64,000 nucleotides of DNA from Actinomycetales bacterium UBA1383 (GTDB lineage Bacteria; Actinomycetota; Actinomycetes; Actinomycetales; Actinomycetaceae). Positions within the stretch are counted from its first letter, which is position 1. Every line of letters begins with the position of its first letter. Position numbers and translations under genes: made by a program. Below, piece by piece: positions 52,236 to 62,247 of this stretch. Below the pieces are notes generated by a model. That model had not been told where the DNA came from. It worked only from the letters and a program-made list of their open reading frames with translations, and made no database searches. The stretch covers positions 23,533 through 87,532 of the forward strand of contig DBQX01000082.1 in assembly GCA_002305415.1 (NCBI GenBank), read 5' to 3'.

Positions 52236-53831
52236 TCAGCCCACCGGTCGCGGCCCACGGTCGATCTCGTGGTGCAGCAGGCCCCACGTGATCGAATCCA
52301 CGAGAGCCTCCCACGACGCGGCCACGACGTCGGACCCGACGCCCACGGTCGACCAGGAGGTGAGTCCGTCCGTGGTCTCGATCAGCACCCTGATCGTCGC
52401 GTCGGTTCCCTGCATGGAGTCGAGGATCCGCACCTTGAAGTCGATCAGCTCGAACTCGGCGATCTCGGGGAACGTCGGGAGCAACGCCTCACGCAGCGCC
52501 CGGTCGAGGGCGTTGACCGGCCCGTTGCCCTCACCGGTTCGTACGATCCTGCCCTTCGGTGTGCGCACCTTGACGGTCGCCTCCGCGATCCCGTCACCGG
52601 GCAGCCCTGGCCGTTCCTCGACCTGGGCGCGCCACGACTCGACATCGAAGAAGCTGGGACGGCGGCCCTCCAGTTCCTCTCGGAGCAGCAGCTCGAAGGA
52701 GGCGTCGGCGGCGTCGTAGGTGTAGCCGATCGCCTCCGCCTCCTTGACCTTCTGGGTCACGCTCGCGACGACGTCGGGCCGGCCGGACACGTTGACGCCC
52801 AGTTCCCGGGCCTTCAGCTCGATCGAGGCCCGTCCGGCCATGTCGGACACGAGCATCCGCATGTCGTTCCCGACCGCCTTGGGCTCGATGTGCTGGTAGA
52901 GGTCCGGGTCGATCCGGATCGCGGAAGCGTGGAGGCCGGCCTTGTGCGCGAAGGCGCTCGCGCCCACGTACGGCTGACGCGCGAAGGGCGAGATGTTGGT
53001 GATCTCCGCGATCTGGTGCGCGATGTGCGACGCCTGCAGCAGGTCATCCCCGAGGCAGTCGAATCCGAGCTTGAGCTGGAGGTTGGCGACGCAGGTCAGC
53101 AGGTCCGCGTTGCCGGTGCGCTCGCCATAACCGTTGATCGTGCCCTGGATGTGACGTGCGCCCGCCTCCACGGCAGCGAGCGTGTTGGCCACGGCGCACC
53201 CGGTGTCGTTGTGGGCATGCATCCCGAGCGGCACGCCGACCGACATGATGTCGGCGACGATGTCCCCCACCCAGTTCGGGAGCATTCCCCCATTCGTGTC
53301 GCAGAGGACGACGGTCCGGGCGCCCGCCTCCGCGGCCGCCTCAACGACGGCGCGCGCATAGGTCGGGTCGTAGCGGTAGCCGTCGAAGAAGTGTTCGGCG
53401 TCCAGGAGTACCTCGCGGCCATGGTCACGGAGGTGGCGGATGGTGTCACGCACCATGGCGAGGTTCTCCTCGCCGTCGGTCCGGAGCGCGCGCTCCACAT
53501 GCCGGATGTCGGACTTCGCGACGAGCGTGACGATGGGCGCACCGGAGTCGAGCAGCGCCCGCACCTGCGGATCAGACTCGACCGGGACACCCACCTTCCG
53601 GGTCGCCCCGAAGGCCGCGAGGCGCGCGCGCCGGAACGGAGTGCGTTCCCGCGCCTCCGCGAAGAACTGGGTGTCCCGCGGGATCGCGCCGGGCCACCCG
53701 CCCTCGACCACGTGGATTCCCAGTTCGTCGAGAAGGCGTGCGATGGCGAACTTGTCCGCCACGGACAGGTTGATGCCCTCCTGCTGCGCGCCGTCGCGAA
53801 GGGTGACGTCGTAGACCTCGATGCGTGTCAT
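52236..53831 (-). CDS. cimA: (R)-citramalate synthase
   Basis: Condenses pyruvate and acetyl-CoA to citramalate, the threonine-independent route to 2-ketobutyrate and isoleucine. 531 residues: VYDVTLRDGAQQEGI at the start, LCDTNGGMLPNWV, MHAHNDTGCAVANTLAAVEAGA, YGERTGNADL, then the linker and a C-terminal LeuA-dimer regulatory domain (about 400-531) that usually senses isoleucine. The CimA-specific length and DGAQQEG favour citramalate over isopropylmalate or homocitrate synthase. Three bases after ilvE, so in one operon. Confidence 0.93.
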   Translation of the reverse strand: MTRIEVYDVTLRDGAQQEGINLSVADKFAIARLLDELGIHVVEGGWPGAIPRDTQFFAEARERTPFRRARLAAFGATRKVGVPVESDPQVRALLDSGAPIVTLVAKSDIRHVERALRTDGEENLAMVRDTIRHLRDHGREVLLDAEHFFDGYRYDPTYARAVVEAAAEAGARTVVLCDTNGGMLPNWVGDIVADIMSVGVPLGMHAHNDTGCAVANTLAAVEAGARHIQGTINGYGERTGNADLLTCVANLQLKLGFDCLGDDLLQASHIAHQIAEITNISPFARQPYVGASAFAHKAGLHASAIRIDPDLYQHIEPKAVGNDMRMLVSDMAGRASIELKARELGVNVSGRPDVVASVTQKVKEAEAIGYTYDAADASFELLLREELEGRRPSFFDVESWRAQVEERPGLPGDGIAEATVKVRTPKGRIVRTGEGNGPVNALDRALREALLPTFPEIAEFELIDFKVRILDSMQGTDATIRVLIETTDGLTSWSTVGVGSDVVAASWEALVDSITWGLLHHEIDRGPRPVG

Positions 53832-53834
53832 GGA

Positions 53835-54947
53835 TCACACCAGCCGGTAGAGCCAGCCGTACGGGTCCGCCGCGCGGCCGTACTGGATGTCGGTGAGCTG
53901 CTGGAACAGCGCGCTCGTGACCGGCCCGGGTTCCCCGGTGCCGATCGTCAGGTCGAAGTCACGGCTCGCGAGCCGGCCGACTGGCGTGATCACCGCCGCC
54001 GTGCCGCAGGCGAAGACCTCGGTGACGGCCCCGGCGCGGATGTCGCGCAGGAGACCGTCGAGGGGGATCGCGGTCTCGGTGACCCGGCGCCCGTGATCCC
54101 TGAGGAGCTGGATGACGGAGGACCGCGTGACACCCTCGAGGATCGTGCCTGTCAGGGCTGGCGTGCGGACCGAGCCGTCCGCGTCCACGACGAAGATGTT
54201 CATCCCCCCGAGTTCTTCGAGGATGGTGTTGGTGGCGCCGTCGAGGAAGCAGACCTGCTCGCAGCCCTGCGCGTAGGCCTCCTCCTGCGGCAGTAGCGAC
54301 GCCGCGTAGTTCCCACCGGTCTTGGCCGCTCCAGTGCCACCAGGTCCCGCGCGGTGGTAGTCGGTGGAGACCCAGATCGCGACCGGCTTGAAGCCCTTCC
54401 TGAAGTAGGGCCCGACCGGGGAGGCGATGACGAGGTAGGTGATCTCGTGGGCGGACCTCACGCCGAGGAAGGATTCGGACGCGAAGGCGAAGGGCCGCAG
54501 GTAGAGCGAGGAACCCGGGACGTCGGGCACCCACCGCTGGTCCGCGGCCACCAGGGCGGCGATGGACCCGAGGAAGTCCTCAACCGGGAGTTCGGGCATC
54601 GCGAGACGCCGTGCCGACCTGTTGAAGCGGGCCGCGTTCTGCTCCGGCCGGAAGGTCCAGATGCTGCCGTCCGCGTGCCGGTACGCCTTCAGTCCCTCGA
54701 AGATCTCCTGGCCGTAGTGGAGCACGGACGTCGCGGGGCCCAGGCTCAGCGGTCCGTAGGCCACGAGCTCGCGGTCGTGCCAGCCCTCGCCGCGCGTGTG
54801 GATCGCGCGCGCCATGTGGTCGGTGAAGTCCACTCCGAAGGACAGCCGACCCATGATGTCGCTGACCTCTGCGCCGCTGCGGAGAGGGACCTGGCCATGG
54901 ACGGGAAACCGCGCTGCGAGCTCTCCGGCCGGAGGAAGGTGGTTCAT
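53835..54947 (-). CDS. ilvE: Branched-chain amino acid aminotransferase
   Basis: Last step of Leu, Ile and Val synthesis, PLP fold-type IV, 370 residues. LHYGQEIFEGLKAYRHADG, the PLP Lys in GAAKTGGNYAASL, CFLDGATNTILEELGGMN and CGTAAVITPVG. An ATG at 54965 overlaps leuB; ATG 54947 is chosen because GAGGG lies four bases upstream. Operon with leuB and cimA. Confidence 0.96.
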   Translation of the reverse strand: MNHLPPAGELAARFPVHGQVPLRSGAEVSDIMGRLSFGVDFTDHMARAIHTRGEGWHDRELVAYGPLSLGPATSVLHYGQEIFEGLKAYRHADGSIWTFRPEQNAARFNRSARRLAMPELPVEDFLGSIAALVAADQRWVPDVPGSSLYLRPFAFASESFLGVRSAHEITYLVIASPVGPYFRKGFKPVAIWVSTDYHRAGPGGTGAAKTGGNYAASLLPQEEAYAQGCEQVCFLDGATNTILEELGGMNIFVVDADGSVRTPALTGTILEGVTRSSVIQLLRDHGRRVTETAIPLDGLLRDIRAGAVTEVFACGTAAVITPVGRLASRDFDLTIGTGEPGPVTSALFQQLTDIQYGRAADPYGWLYRLV

Positions 54948-54954
54948 CAGACCC

Positions 54955-56001
54955 TCACTTGTCATTCTCTCGAAGGGCCGCGACGACTGCGTCCCCGACC
55001 TCGCTGGTCGAACGGGAGGCCGCGCCGCGCCGGGCCAGGTCCGCGGCGACGGCCGCGTCCACCCTGGCCGCCGCGTCGGTGTGGCCGAGGTGGGCGAGCA
55101 TCATCGCGACGGACAGGATCGTGGCGGTGGGGTCGGCCTTCGCCTGTCCGGCAATGTCCGGTGCGGAGCCGTGCACCGGCTCGAACATCGAGGGGGACGT
55201 GCGATCAGGGTTGAGGTTTCCGCTGGCAGCCAGGCCGATGCCACCGGTGATGGCGCCCGCCAGATCGGTGAGGATGTCGCCGAACAGGTTGTCGGTGACG
55301 ACCACGTCGAAGCGCGCGGGGTTGGTCACGAAGAAGATCGACGCCGCGTCGACGTGCAGGTAGTCGACCGTCACCGCCGGGTGGTCGGCCGCCACGCGCT
55401 CCACCGTGCGGCGCCACAGGTGACCGGCATGCACCAGCACGTTGTGCTTGTGCACCAGGGTCAGGTGACGACGCGGCCGGGTGTCCGCGAGCTGGAACGC
55501 GTAGCGGACCACCCGCTCGACGCCGAACGCGGTGTTCACCGACACCTCGTTCGCGACCTCGTGCGCTGTCCCCTCACGGAGCGCACCGCCGTTGCCGACG
55601 TATGGACCCTCGGTTCCCTCGCGTACGACCACGAAGTCCACCTCGCCGGGGCTCGCGAGGGGGGTTCCCACGCCCGGATAGAGGCGCGCGGGGCGAAGGT
55701 TGACGTAGTGGTCCAGGCCGAAGCGGAGGCGGAGCAGGAGCCCGCGTTCCAGCACACCTGACGGAACGGTCGGGTCACCCACGGCGCCGAGCAGGATGGC
55801 ATCATGCGCCCGGAGTGCGTCGAGCTCCTCCTCGGGCAGGACCTCGCCCGTGCGGTGGTACCGCGCGGCACCCAGGTCGTACTCAGTGGTCGCGAGCTCG
55901 ACGTCGGCGGGCAGGACGGCGCGGAGGACCTTCAGGCCCTCCGTCACCACCTCGGGGCCGATGCCATCCCCGGGAATGAGGGCGAGGTTGATACGTGACA
56001 T
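54955..56001 (-). CDS. leuB: 3-isopropylmalate dehydrogenase
   Basis: NAD-dependent oxidative decarboxylation in leucine synthesis; in the citramalate route it also acts on methylmalate. 348 residues: [63 protein letters not shown] and [17 protein letters not shown] 56001 with TAGTAT seven bases upstream (56014-56009): leaderless, so the leuB-ilvE-cimA unit has its own promoter separate from ilvBNC. Confidence 0.96.
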   Translation of the reverse strand: MSRINLALIPGDGIGPEVVTEGLKVLRAVLPADVELATTEYDLGAARYHRTGEVLPEEELDALRAHDAILLGAVGDPTVPSGVLERGLLLRLRFGLDHYVNLRPARLYPGVGTPLASPGEVDFVVVREGTEGPYVGNGGALREGTAHEVANEVSVNTAFGVERVVRYAFQLADTRPRRHLTLVHKHNVLVHAGHLWRRTVERVAADHPAVTVDYLHVDAASIFFVTNPARFDVVVTDNLFGDILTDLAGAITGGIGLAASGNLNPDRTSPSMFEPVHGSAPDIAGQAKADPTATILSVAMMLAHLGHTDAAARVDAAVAADLARRGAASRSTSEVGDAVVAALRENDK

Positions 56002-56057
56002 GCTCGGAATACTAATCAGCTGCCCGGATCGTGGGATTTGCGTCTTACCACGAGGAC

Positions 56058-56079
56058 GGGGCCGCGTCGCCGCGGCCCC
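56058..56079. terminator. Hairpin between ilvC and leuB
   Basis: GGGGCCGCG (56058-56066), four-base loop, CGCGGCCCC (56071-56079), five bases past the ilvC stop. No T-run, but it likely ends or protects the ilvBNC transcript ahead of the leuB promoter. Confidence 0.55.
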
Positions 56080-56084
56080 TTGGG

Positions 56085-57110
56085 TCAGCGAGCGGCAGAA
56101 CCTTCGTGGAAGTCCTCGTCCGGCTTCCGCCACGCGAAGAGCTTGCGGAGCTCCGGGCCGATCTTCTCGATCGGGTGGTTCTCGCCCGCCTCGCGCAGCG
56201 CCCGGAACTCGGGGGCGCCGGCGTCCTGGTCCGCGATGAAGCGCCGTGCGAACGCGCCGGACTGGATGTCCGAGAGCACAGCCTTCATGTTCTCCTTGAC
56301 GACGGGTGTGATCACGCGGGGTCCGGAGACGTAATCGCCGTACTCCGCGGTGTCGGAGACGCTCCAGCGCTGCTTCGTGAGGCCACCCTCGTTGATGAGG
56401 TCGACGATCAGCTTGAGTTCGTGGAGCACCTCGAAGTAGGCCACCTCCGGCTGGTATCCCGCTTCGGTGAGGACCTCGAAGCCGTACTGGATGAGCTGCG
56501 AGACGCCACCGCAGAGCACTGCCTGCTCGCCGAACAGGTCGGTCTCCGTCTCCTCGGTGAACGTCGTCCGGATCCCGCCGGCCCGCAGCCCGCCGATCGC
56601 CTTGGCGTAGGAGAGGGCGAGGTCCCACGCCTGCCCCGAGGCGTCCTGCTCGACGGCGACGATGACGGGCACACCGCGGCCGGCCTCGTACTCCCGGCGC
56701 ACCGTGTGGCCGGGCCCCTTGGGAGCGACCATGCAGACGTCGTGCCCGCTACCGGGCGTGATGTAGCCGAACCGGATGTTGAAGCCGTGGGCGAAGAAGA
56801 TCGCGGCGTCATCCTTGATGGTCGGGGCGATCTGCTCGGCCCAGATGGCCCTCTGGTGCTGGTCCGGCGCCAGGATCATGATCACGTCGGCATCCCGGAC
56901 GGCGTCCGTGACGGCGGCGACCTTCAGTCCCTGTTCCTCGGCCTTCGCCCACGACGGCGATCCGGGACGGAGCCCCACCGTCACGTCGACCCCGGAGTCC
57001 CGGAGGTTGAGGGCGTGGGCATGCCCCTGCGAGCCGTAGCCGACGATGGCCACCTTCTTGGACTGGATGAGCGCGAGGTCCGCGTCGTCCTCGTAGAACA
57101 TATCTGCCAC
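56085..57110 (-). CDS. ilvC: Ketol-acid reductoisomerase
   Basis: Second common step of valine and isoleucine synthesis, 341 residues, class I. Rossmann [52 protein letters not shown] and [16 protein letters not shown] with the Mg-binding acids. GTG start at 57110 (GTG-GCA-GAT-ATG), the ATG three codons on being an alternative; AGGAAGG lies upstream. 20 bases after ilvN. Confidence 0.97.
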   Translation of the reverse strand: MADMFYEDDADLALIQSKKVAIVGYGSQGHAHALNLRDSGVDVTVGLRPGSPSWAKAEEQGLKVAAVTDAVRDADVIMILAPDQHQRAIWAEQIAPTIKDDAAIFFAHGFNIRFGYITPGSGHDVCMVAPKGPGHTVRREYEAGRGVPVIVAVEQDASGQAWDLALSYAKAIGGLRAGGIRTTFTEETETDLFGEQAVLCGGVSQLIQYGFEVLTEAGYQPEVAYFEVLHELKLIVDLINEGGLTKQRWSVSDTAEYGDYVSGPRVITPVVKENMKAVLSDIQSGAFARRFIADQDAGAPEFRALREAGENHPIEKIGPELRKLFAWRKPDEDFHEGSAAR

Positions 57111-57130
57111 GGTTCGTGGTTTCCTTCCTG

Positions 57131-57652
57131 TCAGGCGGTGCGCAGGGTGCGCTCTGCACGGTCGGTGAGCGAGCGGGAGCCGCGCGCGATGGCGACCACG
57201 CCCGATTGCACGATCTCCTTGATGCCGTACGGCTCGAGGGCGGCGAGCATGGCCTTCAGTTTTCCGTCGGACCCCACGGCCTCGATGGTCACCGCGTCCG
57301 GCACGACGTCGACGACGTGCGCGCGGAAGAGCTCCACCACCTGCAGGACGGCGGTCCGCGAGGAGTCGTCGGCGCGGACCTTGACCATCACCAGCTCGCG
57401 CTGCACCGAGGCCTCAGGCTCCAGCTGCACGATCTTGATGACGTTGATGAGCTTGTTGAGCTGCTTGGTGACCTGCTCCAGGGGCAGGTCCTCCGCGTCC
57501 ACGACCACGGTCATCCGCGAGATCGACTCGTGCTCGGTGGGCCCGACTGCGAGGGAGTGGATGTTGAAGGCGCGTCGTGCGAAGAGACCGGCCACGCGAG
57601 CGAGGACGCCCGGTGTGTTCTCGACGAGGACGGACAGTGTGTGGCGTGCCAT
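57131..57652 (-). CDS. ilvN: Acetolactate synthase small (regulatory) subunit
   Basis: Valine-sensing ACT-domain subunit, 173 residues. [38 protein letters not shown] is the ACT domain, and RELVMVKV and the ACT-like C-terminal half follow. Asn in RRAFNIHSL is the valine-contact region in homologues. ATG preceded by GAGAAG. Eight bases after ilvB. Confidence 0.96.
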   Translation of the reverse strand: MARHTLSVLVENTPGVLARVAGLFARRAFNIHSLAVGPTEHESISRMTVVVDAEDLPLEQVTKQLNKLINVIKIVQLEPEASVQRELVMVKVRADDSSRTAVLQVVELFRAHVVDVVPDAVTIEAVGSDGKLKAMLAALEPYGIKEIVQSGVVAIARGSRSLTDRAERTLRTA

Positions 57653-57660
57653 GGTTCTTC

Positions 57661-59475
57661 TCAATCGTCGGTGCTGAAGTCGGGCGTGAGCCCGCGGGCG
57701 TACATGATCTGGTCGTTCGAGACACCGGCGGGCACCATGGGCCACACCATCGCGTCCCGGGAGACGACGAAGTCGATGACCACCGGGGCGTCGTCGATCT
57801 CGCGGGCCTTCGCGATGGTCGCGTCCACGTCCTTCGGGTTGTCGCAGCGCAGGCCCACGCAGCCGTAGGCCTCCGCCAGCTTCACGAAGTCAGGGATGTT
57901 CCGGGTGCCGTACCCCGTCTGCAGTTCGGTGTGCGAGTAGCGGCCGTCGTAGAAGAGCGTCTGCCACTGGCGCACCATGCCGAGACTCGAGTTGTTGATC
58001 AGCGCCACCTTGATGGGGATGTCGTTCAGGGCGCAGGTCGCCAGTTCCTGGTTCGTCATCTGGAAGCTGCCGTCGCCGTCGATCGACCACACCTCGCGAT
58101 CCGGCTGCGCGACCTTCGCGCCCATCGCGGCGGGCACGGAGTACCCCATCGTGCCGAGACCGCCCGAGTTGAGCCACGCGTTCGGGCGCTCGTACTTGAT
58201 GAACTGCGCGGCCCACATCTGGTGCTGGCCGACCCCCGAGGCGTACACCCCCTCGGGCCCCACGATCTCGCCGAGCCGCTGGATGACGTACTGCGGCGCC
58301 ATCCGGCCGTCGTCGGTGGGCGTCCAGCCGAGGGGGTACGTGGAGCGCAGTTCGTCGAGCTGGCGCCACCACGCACCGAGGTCGGGCTTGCCGTACTGCT
58401 CGTGCGCGGCCGCGAGCGCGACGTTCAGCTCGGAGATCGTCAGTTTCAGGTCTCCCACGATCGGGACGTCCGCCCGCCGGTTCTTCGAGATCTCGGCCGG
58501 GTCGATGTCCGCGTGCACCACGACGGCGCCGGGCGCGAAGGTCTTGAGATCGCCCGTGACCCGGTCGTCGAATCGCGCGCCGAGCGCGACGAGCAGGTCA
58601 GCACGCTGCAGCGCGGCGACGGCCGCGACGGATCCGTGCATCCCCGGCATGCCGAGGTGCTGCGGGTGCGAGTCCGGCACGGCGCCGCGCGCCATCAGGG
58701 TGGTCACGACAGGCGCGCCCGACAGGTCGGCGAGCTGCCGCAGCACCTCGGAGGCACGCGCACGGATGGCGCCGCCGCCGACGTACAGCACGGGACGGGA
58801 CGCGGTGGCGAGCAGCCGCGCCGCCTCCCGCACCTGGCGGGAGTGCGGCCGGGTGATTGGGCGGTATCCGGGCAGGTGCAAGGGTGGAGGCCACGTGAAG
58901 TCGATCCGCTGGTTCTGGGCGGACTTCGCGATGTCGACGAGCACCGGGCCGGGACGTCCCGTCGAGGCGATGTGGAACGCCTCGGCGATCCGCTGCGGGA
59001 TCTCGGCGCCGTCCTTGACCAGGAACGAGTGCTTGGCGTGGGGCAGGGTGGCGCCGACGATGTCCGCCTCCTGGAAGGCATCGGTGCCGATGAGTGGGGC
59101 GTTGACCTGGCCGGTGATGGCGACGACCGGGACGGAGTCCATGCTGGCGTCCACGATGGAGGTCGCGAGGTTCATCGCACCGGGACCCGAGGTGGCCATG
59201 CACACGCCCACGCGGCCGGATGCCGAGGCGTACCCCTCGGCCGCATGGCCGGCTCCCTGCTCATGGCGGACGAGGATGTGGCGCAGCTTCCGGGAGTCGA
59301 AGATCGCGTCGTAGATCGGGAGGATGGCCCCGCCGAGCAGCCCGAAGACAGAGGTGACCCCGAGCTCCTCCAGCGACCGTACGACGGCCTGCGCCCCGGT
59401 CATCGCCGTCGGGGCGGGCTTCGCCGCCCGCGCGGCGACGGATGAGGGGAGGACCCTCTCATTCGTGCTGGTCAT
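57661..59475 (-). CDS. ilvB: Acetolactate synthase large subunit
   Basis: Thiamine-diphosphate enzyme for the first common step of branched-chain synthesis, 604 residues. [13 protein letters not shown], catalytic Glu in [18 protein letters not shown]-domain [10 protein letters not shown], the Th[18 protein letters not shown] motif and [15 protein letters not shown] 59475 has AAGGAG four bases upstream. A leader with terminator precedes it. The Ala/Pro-rich N-terminal 24 residues are not conserved. Confidence 0.97.
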   Translation of the reverse strand: MTSTNERVLPSSVAARAAKPAPTAMTGAQAVVRSLEELGVTSVFGLLGGAILPIYDAIFDSRKLRHILVRHEQGAGHAAEGYASASGRVGVCMATSGPGAMNLATSIVDASMDSVPVVAITGQVNAPLIGTDAFQEADIVGATLPHAKHSFLVKDGAEIPQRIAEAFHIASTGRPGPVLVDIAKSAQNQRIDFTWPPPLHLPGYRPITRPHSRQVREAARLLATASRPVLYVGGGAIRARASEVLRQLADLSGAPVVTTLMARGAVPDSHPQHLGMPGMHGSVAAVAALQRADLLVALGARFDDRVTGDLKTFAPGAVVVHADIDPAEISKNRRADVPIVGDLKLTISELNVALAAAHEQYGKPDLGAWWRQLDELRSTYPLGWTPTDDGRMAPQYVIQRLGEIVGPEGVYASGVGQHQMWAAQFIKYERPNAWLNSGGLGTMGYSVPAAMGAKVAQPDREVWSIDGDGSFQMTNQELATCALNDIPIKVALINNSSLGMVRQWQTLFYDGRYSHTELQTGYGTRNIPDFVKLAEAYGCVGLRCDNPKDVDATIAKAREIDDAPVVIDFVVSRDAMVWPMVPAGVSNDQIMYARGLTPDFSTDD

Positions 59476-59503
59476 CGCTGGCTCCTTCATCGTTCCGGAC
59501 ATG

Positions 59504-59536
59504 AAAAAACCCCTGGCGGCGCGGCCGCGGCAGGGG
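59504..59536 (-). terminator. Attenuator-like terminator in the ilvB leader
   Basis: On the minus strand CCCCTG (59515-59510 partner arm CAGGGG at 59536-59531 as read on plus) encloses an inner GCGGC-CGC-GCCGC hairpin and is followed by six T (59509-59504), 28 bases before the ilvB start. A complete intrinsic terminator upstream of the structural gene. Confidence 0.75.
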
Positions 59537-59565
59537 TGCACAGCGTCGTGCGGGAACGCCGTGCG

Positions 59566-59586
59566 TCACCTCGATACTCGCTGCAT
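59566..59586 (-). CDS. Leaderless leader-peptide ORF of ilvB (six codons)
   Basis: ATG-CAG-CGA-GTA-TCG-AGG-TGA encodes MQRVSR. TATGGT (59598-59593) ends six bases before the ATG, so the ORF would begin at the first transcribed base. It contains one rare Val codon (GTA) and rare Arg codons CGA and AGG, but not the run of Ile/Leu/Val codons expected of a classical leader, so its role is tentative. The 30 bases between it and the terminator could carry the antiterminator. Confidence 0.35.
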   Translation of the reverse strand: MQRVSR

Positions 59587-59592
59587 GATCCG

Positions 59593-59598
59593 ACCATA
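59593..59598 (-). promoter_or_regulatory. -10 box of the ilvBNC operon
   Basis: TATGGT on the minus strand; predicted start at or just before 59586, giving a leader of about 110 bases to the ilvB ATG. No good -35 is seen. Confidence 0.5.
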
Positions 59599-59686
59599 CC
59601 GAGACCACCTGGCGTCCGACGCGGCGTCTCACATCGTGGCCCACGGAACGGTGAACTGACCACTCTGCGAGACGAAACGCCCCCGA

Positions 59687-62056
59687 TCACGGGAGTCGTG
59701 GTTCGACCACCCGGATCAGTGTCGAGTCGTCGGCGTCCGGCGGGAGCTGGTGCCCGGCCCGCAGGAAGACCTGCTCGACCGCGGCCGCGACCGGTGTGGG
59801 CACCGCGGACGCGCGCGCCACCTCAAGAGCGACGCCCAGATCGTCCGCGGTGACATCGAGACGGTTGACGAGTTGCGGTGTGACGCCGTCGGCCGCCTCC
59901 GCCATGCGAGGTCCCCTGTCCGCCACCATGTAGGAGGCTGCCGCCCCCGCACCGAGGGCGTTGAGCGTCAGGGCCGGGTCGAGGCCCAGCGCGGACGCGA
60001 GCGAGAGCGCTTCCGCCACGCCGGCGAGGTTGACGGCGGCGAGCAACTGGTTGACGGCCTTCATCGCCTGCCCGTCGCCGACATGTGGGCCCACGTGGAT
60101 CAGTGTCGAGGAGACGTGCTCAAGGATGGGACGAACCGCCGCGAGGCTCTCGCCCGGGGCTCCGACGAGTGCGACCAGTTCGCCGCGCCGGGCACGCTGA
60201 CTCCCGCCCGAGATGGGTGCGTCGACGAGGTGGACGCCGCCTCCCGCGAGACGGGTGGCGACCGAACGGATCTCGCGGACACCGACGGCCATCAGGACGC
60301 CGACGACGGTTCCGGGCGCCAGATGGGGGGCAATACCGCTTCCCCCGAACAGGACCTCCTCGAGGCCGTCGCTGCCGCGCACCGCGACAAGGACCGCCGA
60401 GGCGCCGTCAATGGCCTCACGCGCCGACACCGCGACGGACACGCCCTCGCGCGCGGCGACCTCGCACTGGTGGCGGTCGATGTCGAACCCGCGGACGGCG
60501 AACCTCTCCGACAGGCGTACCGCGACGGGCAGGCCCTTGGAGCCCAGCCCGACCACCGCGACGACGTCGCCGCTGACCGGCGCGACGGTGGCGGCCTGGA
60601 CGGCCGCATGCCGCTCAACGGTGGGTACCTCGACGCCCGAGAGCTTGTCGACGACGTCCGCGAGGCCGTCGTCGTCGCCGACACCACCGGCATAGACAAC
60701 GAACGGGACGCCCTTGATGGCACCCGCGAGAGGCTCCCACAGGGAGACGATGCCCTCGAGCATGGGTCCCCGCACCATCGCCCTGCGGACGCCGAGACCC
60801 TGCGCCGCGAAGGAGGTGATCGACCCGCCGCGCGCGACGACGAACTTGAGCGGGCGCGCCTTCGCGATGCGGTACGCGATCTCGTTCACCGCCTTGCCCA
60901 CGCGCGGATCCAGCGCGAAGTCGCCCTTCGCCTCGGTCTCGACGTGCATCTCGGCGAGACGGACGATGACGTTCCCCACCTCGAGGCCCTCCAGCGCACG
61001 CACCACCACCTGCTCGATGTGGCTGTCACGCCGCGAGTCGAGGACGGCCGGCACGGACACCGGGATCTCCCGAATCGGCCGTCGCGTCTCGAGGACCCGG
61101 ACCTGGCGCTTGGTGAGCTGGTTGGGCGTGCCGACGAGGATCAGTCCCGTACGTGCCTCAGGGGCGCCCGCCGCGGTACGGATCCGCTCCACATCCTCCG
61201 CGGACAGGGCCGGGTGCACCGGCTGTCCGATCATCGCGCGCACGAACGGGGGGCCCACCCGCAGGATGAAACGCTTCCCCGCCGCCTCGGCCTTGAGGAA
61301 GCCGATGGCGATCGACCTCAGGTCGGCCTCCGTCGCGCCGTCCGCCACCACCATCTCACCGCGACGGGCATTGATCAGCTGCGCGGCGACCGCGTCGGGC
61401 GACTCGCGGACCGTGTCGAGCGTGATGGCCCGGACCGAAGCGGCGTCACACCGGCCCCGTGTCCGCTCGGCGACCCATTCGCGCAGGTCGGAACTGGTAA
61501 AGGGGAACCGCGGTTCACGCCCGAAACGTGTCTCGCCCACCGGGGTGAAGGTGCCAGGCCACTCCGCCACGTAGTGCACCGAGTTCACCGTGATCCGGCC
61601 GGCCTCCGGGAAGGCCGGCACCATCAGGACGCCGTCGACACCGTGCGCGGTGGCCGACTCGATCGCGTTGACGAGGATGTCGACGTCGAGGGGGAAGTGG
61701 CCCCGCAGGGTCGAGTCGGTGCGGAGGACGAGGTCGACGTCGAGCCCGCGCCGCCCCGCCACCTCAAGCACCTGGGACACGACCTCGAGGTAACGGTCCT
61801 CGGCCGCGGCCGGCGAGAGGGCGCGCGCGTTCGTGACGATGTAGACCGCGGATGCACCGGTTCCCAGGGCCCATTCGATCTGGTCCTCGGACCAGGCGGT
61901 GAGGATGGGGATGTCGGCCATCGACTGGCTCCCGGACGGGTGGTCGTCGATGACCACCAGGATGCGGGCGTGCGCGCCACGCGCACCCAGGACGTCCGCG
62001 GTGTCCAGCGGCAGCGGTTCGGGCAGACCGGCGAGGAGTTCGTCCTTCGTGGGCAT
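59687..62056 (-). CDS. Fused four-carbon acid sugar kinase (DUF1537) and NAD-dependent 3-hydroxyacid dehydrogenase
   Basis: 789 residues with two enzymes. The N-terminal part (about 1-480) is the DUF1537 kinase: VIDDHPSGSQSMADIPIL, VLRTDSTLRGHFPLDVD and VVARGGSITSFAAQGLGVRRA. The C-terminal part (about 497-789) is a 3-hydroxyisobutyrate/L-threonate-type dehydrogenase: VVGLGSKGLPVAVRL, DAPISGGSQRARRGELVALVG and the catalytic Lys in GQAMKAVNQLL. In known pathways the dehydrogenase oxidises C2 of a tetronate and the kinase phosphorylates the 2-oxo product, so the fusion links consecutive steps. ATG 62056 has AAGGGG six bases upstream. Isomerase and aldolase genes are not in the window. Confidence 0.88.
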   Translation of the reverse strand: MPTKDELLAGLPEPLPLDTADVLGARGAHARILVVIDDHPSGSQSMADIPILTAWSEDQIEWALGTGASAVYIVTNARALSPAAAEDRYLEVVSQVLEVAGRRGLDVDLVLRTDSTLRGHFPLDVDILVNAIESATAHGVDGVLMVPAFPEAGRITVNSVHYVAEWPGTFTPVGETRFGREPRFPFTSSDLREWVAERTRGRCDAASVRAITLDTVRESPDAVAAQLINARRGEMVVADGATEADLRSIAIGFLKAEAAGKRFILRVGPPFVRAMIGQPVHPALSAEDVERIRTAAGAPEARTGLILVGTPNQLTKRQVRVLETRRPIREIPVSVPAVLDSRRDSHIEQVVVRALEGLEVGNVIVRLAEMHVETEAKGDFALDPRVGKAVNEIAYRIAKARPLKFVVARGGSITSFAAQGLGVRRAMVRGPMLEGIVSLWEPLAGAIKGVPFVVYAGGVGDDDGLADVVDKLSGVEVPTVERHAAVQAATVAPVSGDVVAVVGLGSKGLPVAVRLSERFAVRGFDIDRHQCEVAAREGVSVAVSAREAIDGASAVLVAVRGSDGLEEVLFGGSGIAPHLAPGTVVGVLMAVGVREIRSVATRLAGGGVHLVDAPISGGSQRARRGELVALVGAPGESLAAVRPILEHVSSTLIHVGPHVGDGQAMKAVNQLLAAVNLAGVAEALSLASALGLDPALTLNALGAGAAASYMVADRGPRMAEAADGVTPQLVNRLDVTADDLGVALEVARASAVPTPVAAAVEQVFLRAGHQLPPDADDSTLIRVVEPRLP

Positions 62057-62247
62057 TCGGGTCCCCTTGATCGATTCGATGTGCTCCAATAATGGCCCAC
62101 TGCGCGCCGATGATGGGCGTCCTCATGTCCACGCTGCGGCATCATGTTGCGCACACGCCGCAGCGCCACGCCAGAGACTCGGGCCGGAAGGCCCATACCA
62201 TCTCTCCCGGTGGGCGCCATGCTGGTGACGCTGACGAAAGGTGAGCC
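62057..62247. other. Divergent control region between the kinase fusion and the transporter
   Basis: 190 bp with no gene. Seen: an inverted repeat GCCCA (62095-62099) / TGGGC (62114-62118), and a second GGGCC-GGAA-GGCCC (62181-62194). TACCAT at 62197-62202 is a possible -10 for the transporter. Both divergent genes probably share control by an acid-sugar-responsive regulator, not identified. Confidence 0.4.

Noticed and set aside
59487..59690. A 67-codon frame across the ilvB leader as a real protein
   Set aside because: No ribosome site, Ala/Arg/Pro composition of a chance GC-rich frame, and it spans the terminator hairpin.
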